DNA of 64,000 bases, from positions 372,001-436,000 of the forward strand of contig CP028150.1 in the NCBI GenBank assembly GCA_003028315.1. The letters run 5' to 3'. Position numbers and translations under genes: made by a program. The stretch comes from Neisseria mucosa. GTDB taxonomy: Bacteria > Pseudomonadota > Gammaproteobacteria > Burkholderiales > Neisseriaceae. The notes beneath the pieces were generated by a model, which was not told the origin of the DNA, did no database searches, and was given only the letters and a program-made list of their open reading frames with translations. Below are positions 17,086 to 25,376 of the stretch, one piece after another (the first letter of the stretch is position 1; each line of letters starts with the position of its first letter).

Positions 17086-18657
17086 ATGACCATTGAATCG
17101 ATGAAAAAAATATTAGCCATGCCGTCTATCGGTAATTTTAAATGTATTGAGCTTTTTGAAGTGATTGGCATAAAAGATAGTAATCCGCCTTTTAATATTT
17201 TCTCACTGGCAGTTGCTCATGAGACAGATTTGCCTTTGACAGAGAAAGAGGAAATTACACCAAAGCTTATTAAGTTAAAGGCTGATAAATCTCTAAAATT
17301 TGGAGTTTTTAAAAGAATTGTTTCTATAGAAGATTTTCTTAATATTATTTCTTACTTAGTTACTCCAGGTTCGAATGAAGATGATGGCAATAAACTTTGT
17401 TATGGTTATTTAAAAGCTATTCCTCCAGTTTATGTTCCGGCCTTAGAGCGAGGAAAAAATGAGTTTTTAGGTTTGCTCAAGAATAACTTTTTTGGTGGTT
17501 CACATCTTTTTGAATGGTTTGACGAAAGCAAAGAATACGTTGCGCCACTGATAAAAAATCTTGCTGCCTTGGACGAGCTTTCTGGAAGGTTACAGGAATA
17601 CTTACCCATTAAAATCGGTACTCATTCTGATAGATTGGGCAATATCATCGTGCAAATTCCTTGTGCTGCGGTGGCATTTACAATAGAAAGAAAAGATAAA
17701 CAAAGCCATCAGTTATTATCTGATTTAGCAGTTAGCCCCCATTTCTCAGGAGAGATAAACTTTTCAGGTATTTTTTGGAGGGAAAAACATGGCAGTATGA
17801 TTGATTTTCAGAAAATTCCATTAGTTGAGGGGAGAAATATCATTCCATTTCAGCAAATTAATGGGAGAGGGTATTATACGATTTGGGATGAAAGTAATCA
17901 GATAATTTGTGCCGGTGGTGAAATAACGTTTTTTTTGGAGCAGGTAAATTTTTCTATAAGTATGCAAGAACAAATTCAGAGAATATCCAAATTACCAGAT
18001 AAAACTAAGCAAAAAATTGATATTGTTGCTCAAACATCAAAAAATCATACTGGTAACCATGTCAAAGATTATCGAGACTGGGTTGCTGACAGATTGCTAA
18101 AAAAAAGAAAACATGATTTGGAAAATTCTCTAAGTTTGAGACCATTTAAGCAGGGTATGCGCCAAGAGGCCTTGGATTTTATTAGAGAGTTGATTAAAAA
18201 ATATGGGAAAAATGGTATTTATCTTTGGGATCCCTATTTGAATGTGCAAGATTTATTGGAAACCGTATTTTTTAAGCCGCATGATGATTCGCCAATCAAA
18301 GCACTAACAGGCTTAAAAATTGCGCCACAAGAAAATAAAAAATCATCTTATAAAGCCGACTTTGCAAACAAAATTAACCAAGCAATTCTTCAAGTTGGCC
18401 GATTGGATCTGACCTTTGTCAATGCTGACCGCTCTAAGGACGGGGATTTTCATGACCGTTTTATTATTTTTCCACAAGCAATAGATAAACCTGTTAGAGC
18501 TTGGTCATTGGGAACATCGGTGAATAGTCTAGGAAACAGCTTTCATATAATTCAAGAAGTTGAAGATGGACAGATTATTGCTGATGCCTTTGAAGAAATG
18601 TGGGAACAATCAATTAATGATGAGGATAATATTATATGGAAATCCAACAACAATTAA
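17086..18657 (+). CDS. Hypothetical protein with C-terminal PLD-like (HDRF) module; first gene of AT-rich two-gene unit
   Basis: A 523-residue protein without signal peptide or membrane segments. I do not recognise the N-terminal ~330 residues with certainty; they loosely recall proteins annotated as VPA1262-family N-terminal domain, a low-confidence memory. Residues about 365-515 look like a single phospholipase-D-like phosphodiesterase half: IYLWDPYLNVQDLLETVF, then DGDFHDRFIIF (an HDR variant of the HKD motif), then WSLGTSVNSLGNSFH. That H-D-R-F...LG(T/A)S-x-N-x-L-G pattern occurs in several nucleic-acid-related and defence-associated PLD proteins. The coding sequence is much more AT-rich than its neighbours and has no DUS. 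It overlaps the next gene by 22 bp. A nuclease or NTP-hydrolysing effector role is inference. Confidence 0.75.
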   Translation: MTIESMKKILAMPSIGNFKCIELFEVIGIKDSNPPFNIFSLAVAHETDLPLTEKEEITPKLIKLKADKSLKFGVFKRIVSIEDFLNIISYLVTPGSNEDDGNKLCYGYLKAIPPVYVPALERGKNEFLGLLKNNFFGGSHLFEWFDESKEYVAPLIKNLAALDELSGRLQEYLPIKIGTHSDRLGNIIVQIPCAAVAFTIERKDKQSHQLLSDLAVSPHFSGEINFSGIFWREKHGSMIDFQKIPLVEGRNIIPFQQINGRGYYTIWDESNQIICAGGEITFFLEQVNFSISMQEQIQRISKLPDKTKQKIDIVAQTSKNHTGNHVKDYRDWVADRLLKKRKHDLENSLSLRPFKQGMRQEALDFIRELIKKYGKNGIYLWDPYLNVQDLLETVFFKPHDDSPIKALTGLKIAPQENKKSSYKADFANKINQAILQVGRLDLTFVNADRSKDGDFHDRFIIFPQAIDKPVRAWSLGTSVNSLGNSFHIIQEVEDGQIIADAFEEMWEQSINDEDNIIWKSNNN

Positions 18658-20045
18658 CTACTGCCCAAATACTTTGCCTCGCTCAATCCCATGAGTATGA
18701 TGCCAGCGTTCCCGATGGAATATTTTCATTCTTTGATGAGCATTTTGATTTTGCTAGTTGGAAATGGGATGATAAATCCCATTTTTGGCAATATCAGGAT
18801 AATTTCTATCCATCAAGCTTCGACTATCAAGATGCAGTTATTTATATTGATGATATAGATAAGAAAAATACGTTGATAGAAAGTATTTCATGGCTGATTA
18901 ACATTTTGCAAGATGAGCATCCTAGTGAGAAAGATCAAAAGATAGCTTTTGAATTGACTTGTCTTCTTCCTAAATTTTGGGCAATCAGCTACGAAGAAGG
19001 AATTATTTTCTCTCAATCCTCTAAAAATTTAGCGATGAGATATTTATCTCATCTGGAAATTGAGTTGTCTACTCTCCAGAATGCATCAATTAATGATAAT
19101 GAGATGATAGATGCTCTATTAGAAAACTTAGAAAATAAACAATGGAAAAATCTTGAAGAAAGTTGGTGGCAGTTAGAAGCACTATATGAAAAACTATCTC
19201 GGAATTTTCATCAATCATATTCATTTGTATCTGAAAATCATAGAGATGAGATCTTGTTACTGATTAATCAAGAAACAAACGTTTGTAATCTTTTATATTG
19301 GCTTGCTTTGCTACCAGAAAAATATCGCCAACCTTTTTCATTACAGACAACCAATAAGTTAGCAAAATTTCTTTTGCTGCTTAGATTAGATCATTTATCT
19401 AGAAATGAGATGAAAGACGAGCAAATCGAATTGTCAGGTATTTGGCAAAATTGCCCTGATGAATGGATTTATATTTTTAACCAATATCCGGTCAGATACC
19501 CTTCTTTACAGCTAGGATTCGGTGCATTTTTGAGCAATGCTACCGATGAGAAAATCTGCATCTATATTGACAGTTTGCAATTAAATCAAGATGAAGCAAA
19601 TATCAAAGAATGTTTGGCGTATTTTTTTGATCATGCCGATAAGCATAGGGTTCGGTATTTATGTAAATTAGCTTATGAGAAGTGGAAAGATTCGAAATTT
19701 GAGAATTCATACTCAATTGCTAGAAGTGTCCTAGATAGGGCTTTAGTGAAATATTTCCAAATAATGCTTCCTAAACAGGATAGAGAAAATTTCATTCAAA
19801 ACGAAATTAATCAAATCCTGAATTTCCAACAAGAATGGTTTGCTTCGATTGTAGAGCTGGATAAATTTGTTTATCTGCATTTATCCCGAATACAACCAGC
19901 TTGTATCGCTGAAAAATTAGAACAAGATTCATCACTATTGTTTGAAAATATTCGGAATGGTATTTGTTACCCTAATCAATTTAACAATGATTTAAGATGG
20001 AAAAATTGGATTCATTTAGATAATTTACTTAAGATAAATAGCTGA
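18636..20045 (+). CDS. Hypothetical protein, second gene of AT-rich two-gene unit
   Basis: A 469-residue soluble, acidic, Trp-rich and mostly helical protein that I do not recognise. The N-terminal part (1-70) has an aromatic-rich region (FDFASWKWDD, FWQYQDNFYPSSFDYQD); the rest looks like helical-repeat packing. No catalytic motif is evident. The start lies inside the preceding gene (22-bp overlap), which implies coupled translation and a shared function. The gene is AT-rich and free of DUS. A sensor, scaffold or immunity partner for the PLD-like protein is one reading; none is proven. Confidence 0.75.
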   Translation: MEIQQQLTTAQILCLAQSHEYDASVPDGIFSFFDEHFDFASWKWDDKSHFWQYQDNFYPSSFDYQDAVIYIDDIDKKNTLIESISWLINILQDEHPSEKDQKIAFELTCLLPKFWAISYEEGIIFSQSSKNLAMRYLSHLEIELSTLQNASINDNEMIDALLENLENKQWKNLEESWWQLEALYEKLSRNFHQSYSFVSENHRDEILLLINQETNVCNLLYWLALLPEKYRQPFSLQTTNKLAKFLLLLRLDHLSRNEMKDEQIELSGIWQNCPDEWIYIFNQYPVRYPSLQLGFGAFLSNATDEKICIYIDSLQLNQDEANIKECLAYFFDHADKHRVRYLCKLAYEKWKDSKFENSYSIARSVLDRALVKYFQIMLPKQDRENFIQNEINQILNFQQEWFASIVELDKFVYLHLSRIQPACIAEKLEQDSSLLFENIRNGICYPNQFNNDLRWKNWIHLDNLLKINS

Positions 20046-20080
20046 CTTCTAAACGGAAGTTGGATTGATAGTCAACGATC

Positions 20081-20118
20081 AAAAAGGTCGTCTGAAAACT
20101 GTTTTTCAGACGACCTTT
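20081..20118. terminator. DUS hairpin terminator after the two-gene unit
   Basis: AAAAAGGTCGTCTGAAAACTG / CAGTTTTTCAGACGACCTTT-type stem, 36 bp after the stop. Confidence 0.8.
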
Positions 20119-20139
20119 CAGGTATTTTTCGGATAAAAA

Positions 20140-20301
20140 TCAGAATGAAAAATCAGGGTATCTTGAGTTCGAAATAAGCCGCAGTATGGGCTTCGTCCAT
20201 GAATCTGCTAAGCCTGCCTGAAGCAATCTTTGCAGATGATGAAGGACTTTGTCTTCTTTCCCCAAATCTGATTTTTTATTAATTTGTTGTAAATAAGAAA
20301 C
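20140..20301 (-). pseudogene. Possible 3' remnant of a coding sequence
   Basis: On the minus strand an open stretch of about 53 codons ends at a TGA at 20140-20142. It reads ...SYLQQINKKSDLGKEDK, then VLHHLQRLLQAGLADSW. It has no start codon, because the DUS hairpin at 20299-20339 cuts into its upstream end. It looks protein-like, but a second frame of the same strand is also open, so a frameshifted remnant is equally possible. I cannot assign a family. Confidence 0.25.
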
Positions 20302-20339
20302 GTCGTCTGAAACCTGATTTTCGGTTTCAGACGACGTTT
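20299..20339. terminator. DUS-variant hairpin after the RTX gene
   Basis: AAACGTCGTCTGAAACC...GGTTTCAGACGACGTTT, just downstream of the RTX gene (minus strand). Confidence 0.75.
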
Positions 20340-20379
20340 GCGCTCAGGCTTCCTCTAAAAAAATCCGGTTTGCCTCAGC

Positions 20380-22431
20380 TTAGCCGATGATATTGGAAGC
20401 GCTCAACCAAACTGCCTGACTGTCGTCAAATTTGGCGAACACGGTATTGCTGCTTGCACCTGCCGCTCGGTAGGCGAGGGTTTGAGATACAGAGTCGAAG
20501 ACGAGGTAAGAACGGCCGGTGTCGTAATAATAAGGATTTTTGACGAACAGTTCCGACCAGCTCACATTTGCCTCGCTGCCACTTAGCAGGGAACGCATAC
20601 CGGACAGATCAAGCTTGTCCATATAAGGGTTGAAGTCGGTAATACGATCTATGCTGCCGTCGCGGATGTCTGAGGCGGAGAAAGCGACGGTATCTTTACC
20701 TGCACCTGTAACGATGGTATCGCTGCCCGAACCGCCTGTGAGGTAGTCGTTGCCGTCGCCGCCGTGGAGGTAATCGATCCCGTCTCCTCCATTCAGCCTG
20801 TCATCCCCGTCGCCGCCGTAGAGATAGTCGTTTCCGCTGCCGCCCGACAACAGGTCGTCTCCACTCATGCCGTAAAGGGTATCATTGCCGCCCTCACCGT
20901 TTAATTGGTTGTGGCCGCTGTTGCCGGTAATGGTATTATCGCCGTAATTGCCGATGCCGAAAGTGTTGTTGCTGCCGGTCAGGGTCAGGTGTTCGACGTA
21001 GGTTGGGATTGTGTAGGAAACACTACTATATATCGTATCGACACCTTCTCCCCACCACTCAGTAACTGTATCTTTGACATTATCTACATGGTAGATATCA
21101 TTCCCGTACCCACCAGACATGGTATCTGCACCGCTGCCTCCGTCCAAAGTATCATTGCCACTGCCACCATCAAGCAGGTCGTTACCTTCGTCGCCGCGAA
21201 GAATGTCGTCTCCGTTACCGCCGTATAGGAAATCTCTATCATCCCCTCCCATCAGCAGGTCGTTGCCTTCGTTGCCGTATAGCGTATCGCTGCCGCGTCC
21301 TCCGCTTAATCGGTTATTGCCGCTGTTTCCCGTCAGAATATTATCGGCGTTGTTGCCGAATGCGAAGGTATTGTCGTTGCCTGTTAGCGTTAGGTTTTCA
21401 ACGTGGGTTGGCGCGGTATAGGTAACACTGCTATAAATCGTGTCGATACCGCCGTTCATTTCCTCAATAACCGTATCGTTCACATTATCAACATGATAGA
21501 CATCATTTCCCAAGCCGCCGACCATAGTGTCTGCACCGCTGCCGCCGTCTAAAGTGTCGTTGCCATAGCCTCCGTCGAGCAGGTCGTTGCCTGCATCGCC
21601 GCGCAGGATGTCATCACCTTGTCCGCCGTAAAGTTCGTCGCGATCATCACCACCCATTAATAGGTCGTTACCTTCCATGCCATAGAGCGTGTCGCTACCT
21701 CGCCCGCCACTCAAGCGATTGTTGCCGCTGTTGCCGATAAGGCTGTTATCGGCATTGTTGCCAAAGCCGAAGATATTGTCTTTACCTTCTAAAATCAGTT
21801 TTTCAACGTGGGTTGGCGCGGTATAGGTAACACTGCTGTATATCGTATCGTAGCCTGCATCTGCGTCTTCGACGACTGTATCTTTTATATTATCTACATA
21901 GAAAGTATCGTTTCCCTTTCCTCCGAGCATGGTGTCCATACCCGTACCGCCATATAAGATATCTTCCCCGTCATCCCCAGATAGAAAATCGTTTCCGCTT
22001 CCACCATTCAGAACGTCGTTGCCACCTAGTCCGCCAAGTCGGTCATCACCATCGTCGCCCCATAGATAATCGTTGCCATTTCCGCCAAGCATCAGATCAT
22101 TGCCGCCTTTGCCATATAGACGGTTGCCGTTGGAATTGCCCGATATAACATTGTCTGCATCATTGCCGATACCTAACATACTGTTGCCCTGCAACTTCAG
22201 ATCTTCGACATGTTCTGGTAAGGTAAAGTCGGTGCTGCTATAGATTAGATCGCGGCCTTCGTTTTTACGCTCGATGATGGTATCGCCCGCATTTTTACTG
22301 TAGTAAGTATCGTTCCCTAAACCACCGTAGAATATGGTATGTCCCGTACTACCATATAAAGTATCATTACGGTCCGTACCGGTAATAACGACGGATTGGT
22401 TGTTTTTTAAAGAAAGCAATGTATCAGCCAT
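20380..22431 (-). CDS. RTX-type calcium-binding repeat protein, putative type I secretion substrate
   Basis: A 683-residue protein made almost entirely of hemolysin-type nonapeptide repeats (GGxGNDxLx, e.g. GGNGNDYLWGDDGDDRLGG). They form Ca2+-binding beta-rolls once outside the cell. No N-terminal signal peptide. The last ~110 residues leave the repeats (FSASDIRDGSIDRITDFNPY...) and end SQAVWLSASNIIG, a typical C-terminal type I secretion signal. The start at 22431 has an AGGAGA ribosome site; the longer frame to 22494 is unsupported. Three long internal modules repeat (each beginning DTIYSSV(T/S)YT). No lipase, protease or pore domain is visible, so its activity is unknown. The secretion genes at 10.1-14.9 kb are the obvious exporter. 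Confidence 0.88.
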   Translation of the reverse strand: MADTLLSLKNNQSVVITGTDRNDTLYGSTGHTIFYGGLGNDTYYSKNAGDTIIERKNEGRDLIYSSTDFTLPEHVEDLKLQGNSMLGIGNDADNVISGNSNGNRLYGKGGNDLMLGGNGNDYLWGDDGDDRLGGLGGNDVLNGGSGNDFLSGDDGEDILYGGTGMDTMLGGKGNDTFYVDNIKDTVVEDADAGYDTIYSSVTYTAPTHVEKLILEGKDNIFGFGNNADNSLIGNSGNNRLSGGRGSDTLYGMEGNDLLMGGDDRDELYGGQGDDILRGDAGNDLLDGGYGNDTLDGGSGADTMVGGLGNDVYHVDNVNDTVIEEMNGGIDTIYSSVTYTAPTHVENLTLTGNDNTFAFGNNADNILTGNSGNNRLSGGRGSDTLYGNEGNDLLMGGDDRDFLYGGNGDDILRGDEGNDLLDGGSGNDTLDGGSGADTMSGGYGNDIYHVDNVKDTVTEWWGEGVDTIYSSVSYTIPTYVEHLTLTGSNNTFGIGNYGDNTITGNSGHNQLNGEGGNDTLYGMSGDDLLSGGSGNDYLYGGDGDDRLNGGDGIDYLHGGDGNDYLTGGSGSDTIVTGAGKDTVAFSASDIRDGSIDRITDFNPYMDKLDLSGMRSLLSGSEANVSWSELFVKNPYYYDTGRSYLVFDSVSQTLAYRAAGASSNTVFAKFDDSQAVWLSASNIIG

Positions 22432-22700
22432 AATAGTTCTCCTGTGGAAAAATGGATGGGAAGAGTGAATAATAAATTTATATCTATTTGACATTAAATA
22501 GATTTTTTCTTATATGGCATGATGTCGATTGTATCGGAGAAAACAATAATGGATAAGATATAATAATTTAACATATTGTTTAATATGTTAATTTAAAATT
22601 AGAAATAATTAGGTGAGACATTTGGTGTGCCGATAATAGGGAAAGTAAAACTGAAAAGGTCGTCTGAAAACTGTTTTTCAGACGACCTTTTGTCGTTTTA
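22432..22700. promoter_or_regulatory. Upstream region of the RTX gene
   Basis: AT-rich region (22490-22620) that must hold the RTX gene promoter on the minus strand, then a DUS hairpin at 22654-22692 and the left end of the IS630-type element. Confidence 0.4.
22654..22692. terminator. DUS hairpin next to the IS element
   Basis: GAAAAGGTCGTCTGAAAACTG with CAGTTTTTCAGACGACCTTTT-type complement, seven bases before the target-site TA of the IS. It presumably once terminated proA-side or other transcription. Confidence 0.7.
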
Positions 22701-22750
22701 TAGTCAATTAAAAACAAAATAGTACAATACTCAACTTTGAAGGTTTAACC

Positions 22751-23101
22751 ATGGCATACTCTGCGGACTTAAGAAACAAAACTTTAAACTATTACGAACA
22801 ATGCAAAAACATCAGCCAAACCGCAGCAACATTTAACTTGTCAAGAAACACGCTTTACCTGTGGATTCGCCTTAAAAAACAAACAGGCAGCCTAAAACAT
22901 CAAGTTACCGGTCTAAATGCCGTCAAATTGGATAGGCAAAAACTGGCTCAATATGTTGAGCAACACCAGGATGCCTATCTGCATGAAATCGCCAAACATT
23001 TTGATTGTACGCCAGCCGCCGTTTGCTATGCACTCAAACAGATGGGGATGACGCGCAAAAAAAGACCACCACTTACAAAGAACAAGACCCGGCCAAAGTA
23101 A
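22751..23101 (+). CDS. IS630 transposase, frame 1 (helix-turn-helix part)
   Basis: A 116-residue N-terminal part with two HTH units: SADLRNKTLNYYEQCKNISQ...SRNTLYLWIRL and EIAKHFDCTPAAVCYALKQM. It binds the inverted ends. A run of seven A followed by G at 23057-23064 is a good -1 slippage site and places the ribosome in the frame of the catalytic part. The start ATG has only a weak Shine-Dalgarno. Confidence 0.85.
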   Translation: MAYSADLRNKTLNYYEQCKNISQTAATFNLSRNTLYLWIRLKKQTGSLKHQVTGLNAVKLDRQKLAQYVEQHQDAYLHEIAKHFDCTPAAVCYALKQMGMTRKKRPPLTKNKTRPK

Positions 23102-23598
23102 CGCATTATTTGACACAGCTGGCCGAATTTTCCGACTACCAACGTGTTTATTTGGATGAAACAGGATTTGACCGCTACCTGTTCCGTCCCTATGCCCGCA
23201 GCCAGAAAGGGCAAATAGTGAAAGCGCAGATAAGTGGAAAAAGATACCGACGCTTATCTCTGGTGTCCGCACAAGTCGGCAACCGGCTGATTGCTCCGAT
23301 GGTTTATCAAAATACGATGACCGGAGTCTTTTTTGAAGCGTGGTTTCAGCAATGCCTACTGCCCGCATTGACTCAAAAATCGGTGATTATTTTAGATAAT
23401 GCACGATTTCACCGTATGGGTGTTTTACGGGAAATGGCGGAAAAATGGGGACATAAGGTATTGCCTCTTGCACCTTATTCACCTGAGCTCAACCCGATTG
23501 AGAAGGTGTGGGCGAATATTAAGCGGTATCTGCGAACCGTATTGTCTGATTACGCCCGATTTGACGATGCGCTACTGTCCTATTTTGATTTTAATTGA
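23058..23598 (+). CDS. IS630 transposase, frame 2 (DDE catalytic part, read by -1 frameshift)
   Basis: The catalytic domain continues in the -1 frame after the A7G site. It carries the IS630 DDE triad: Asp in VYLDETGFDRYL, Asp in IILDNARFHR and Glu in YSPELNPIEKVWANIKR. It ends at 23598 inside the right inverted repeat. All catalytic residues are present, so the element may be active if frameshifting works. It is open from 23005 in this frame, but its product would be made as a fusion with frame 1. Confidence 0.85.
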
Positions 23599-23624
23599 CT
23601 ATATTTCTCAAGAAAGTGAAGGAA

Positions 23625-24884
23625 TTACGACCGAACCTGCCCGTCGCCCAACACTATCCATTTCTGCGAAGTCAGCCCGTGCAGGCCGACGGGGCCGCGG
23701 ACGTGGATTTTGTCGGTGGAAATGCCGATTTCCGCACCGAGGCCGTATTCGAAGCCGTCGGCGAAGCGGGTGGAGGCATTGACCATGACGCTGGCGCTGT
23801 CGACCGTGCGCAGGAAGGTGCGGGCGTCGGTGTAGGATTCGGTTACGATGCTGTCGGTGTGGTGGCTGCCGTGGGTGTTGATGTGGGCGACGGCTTCTTC
23901 GAGGCTGTCGACGATTTTGACGGAGAGGATGGGGGCGAGGTATTCGGTGTCCCAGTCTTCTTCGGAGGCCGTCTGAATGTGGGGCAGGATGGACAGGGTA
24001 CGCGGGCAGCCGCGCAGCTTGACGTTGCGGGCGGCGTATTTCTCTGCCAGTACGGGCAGGATTTCGGCGGCGCGGCTTTGGTGGACGAGCAGGGTTTCCA
24101 TGGTGTTGCAGGTGCCGTAGCGCGAGGTTTTGGCGTTAAAGGCGATGTTGACGGCTTTTTCGGCGTCGGCGGCGCGGTCGATATAGACGTGGCAGATGCC
24201 GTCGAGGTGTTTGATGACGGGCACGCGGGCTTCGGCGGCGATGCGGGAAACCAACGATTTGCCGCCGCGCGGGATGACGACGTCGATAAACTCTGGGCTT
24301 TGCAGTATGGCGCCGACGCTTTCGCGGTCGGTATTTTCAATCAGGCTGACGGCTGCTGCGGGCAGGCCGTTTTCAACTAACGCCTGCGTAATCAGTTTGG
24401 AGAGCGCCATATTGCTGTTGAAGGCTTCGCTGCCGCCGCGCAGGACGCAGGCGTTGCCGGACTTGAGGCAGAGGGCGGCGGCATCGACGGTTACGTTGGG
24501 TCGGGATTCGTAAATGATGCCGACAACGCCCAGCGGTACGCGCATTTTGCCGATTTGCAGGCCGTTTTCGCGGGTGCGGAATTCGTCCATTTCGCCGACG
24601 GGGTCGGGCAGGGCGGCAATCTGGCGCAAACCTTCGCACATGGCATCTATGGTTTTTTCGCTCAGCCGAAGGCGGTCGAGCAGGGCGTCGTTCAAACCTT
24701 TCTGTTCGGCTTGTTCCATGTCTTGGGCGTTGGCGGCGAGGATGGCGGTTTGATGGTGTTTGATGAGTTCGGCGGTGCGCAGGAGCGCAGCGTTTTTTTG
24801 CGCGGTCTCGGCGGCAGCGACAATATAGGAAGCCTGCTTGGCGGCGGACGCGGTGCGGTGGACGTAGTCTTGAATGTTTTGCAT
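23625..24884 (-). CDS. proA: Gamma-glutamyl phosphate reductase
   Basis: Second enzyme of proline synthesis, reducing gamma-glutamyl phosphate to glutamate semialdehyde with NADPH. The 419-residue aldehyde-dehydrogenase-fold protein shows the nucleophile Cys in SRYGTCNTMETLLVH, the GVVGIIYESRPNVTVDAAALC signature region, and the C-terminal GPVGLHGLTSQKW motif. Full length. The partner kinase gene proB is not adjacent: upstream is a 490-bp repeat region, and downstream is the IS630 element. One meningococcal-dialect DUS core lies inside the gene near 23966. Confidence 0.96.
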   Translation of the reverse strand: MQNIQDYVHRTASAAKQASYIVAAAETAQKNAALLRTAELIKHHQTAILAANAQDMEQAEQKGLNDALLDRLRLSEKTIDAMCEGLRQIAALPDPVGEMDEFRTRENGLQIGKMRVPLGVVGIIYESRPNVTVDAAALCLKSGNACVLRGGSEAFNSNMALSKLITQALVENGLPAAAVSLIENTDRESVGAILQSPEFIDVVIPRGGKSLVSRIAAEARVPVIKHLDGICHVYIDRAADAEKAVNIAFNAKTSRYGTCNTMETLLVHQSRAAEILPVLAEKYAARNVKLRGCPRTLSILPHIQTASEEDWDTEYLAPILSVKIVDSLEEAVAHINTHGSHHTDSIVTESYTDARTFLRTVDSASVMVNASTRFADGFEYGLGAEIGISTDKIHVRGPVGLHGLTSQKWIVLGDGQVRS

Positions 24885-25376
24885 GGTGTTTCTGCGGATA
24901 AAGTGGGAATGGGTTGATGATAAGGTCGTCTGAACGGGAATTCAATACAAAACAGGGTGAAGGCGGCTAACTTTCGGTTTGTTTCACGGCAGCATGGAGT
25001 TTCGAGGTCAATGGTGGAAAGGTCGTCTGAAAATTTGAAAGTGGGCTTCAGGAGGCAGTAGGTCGGGCAGTTATTCCCACTTCTGCATAGGCAGGGACGG
25101 GAATAATGATAGTGGATAAACACCGTATCGGGAATTGGTAGATTTCGCGGGCAAAGCCCACGCTACTTCTGTCTGAAAAGATAGGGTGAAGGAAAACAAG
25201 AAGCCTCTATGCCGTCATTCCCGCGCAGGCGGGAATCCAGACCTTGATTTTTAGGAATGTTTAAAGATGGGTACGGCTTCAAGACTCTGGATTCACGCCT
25301 GCGCGGGAATGACAACATGGGTATTGCCATTTTAATCTGTTTTGGAAAGCAGGTTTCAGACGACCTTTGACCGTAT
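24885..25376. repeat. Repeat-rich spacer (DUS, GGGCAAAGCCCACGCTAC element, dRS3 pair)
   Basis: About 490 bp without a gene. It holds single DUS copies (24923, 25019, 25354), a copy of the short element CGCGGGCAAAGCCCACGCTA (25146-25167; others at 40502, 55493 and 55713), and a dRS3 unit at 25217-25236 with a degenerate partner at 25291-25310. Confidence 0.7.

Larger units (their letters stand above)
22701..23601 (+). mobile_element. IS630-family insertion sequence, intact
   Basis: A 901-bp element bounded by near-perfect inverted ends (left TAGTCAATTAAAAACAAAAT; right complement TAGTCAATTAAAATCAAAAT) and flanked by TA dinucleotides at 22699-22700 and 23602-23603, the target duplication expected of IS630/Tc1-mariner elements. 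It encodes a two-frame transposase. It sits 21 bp past the 3' end of proA, which is not disrupted. Confidence 0.88.

Noticed and set aside
20380..22431. An FrpA/FrpC-type toxin
   Set aside because: The characteristic non-repeat N-terminal and self-processing regions are absent; only RTX repeats and a secretion signal are present.
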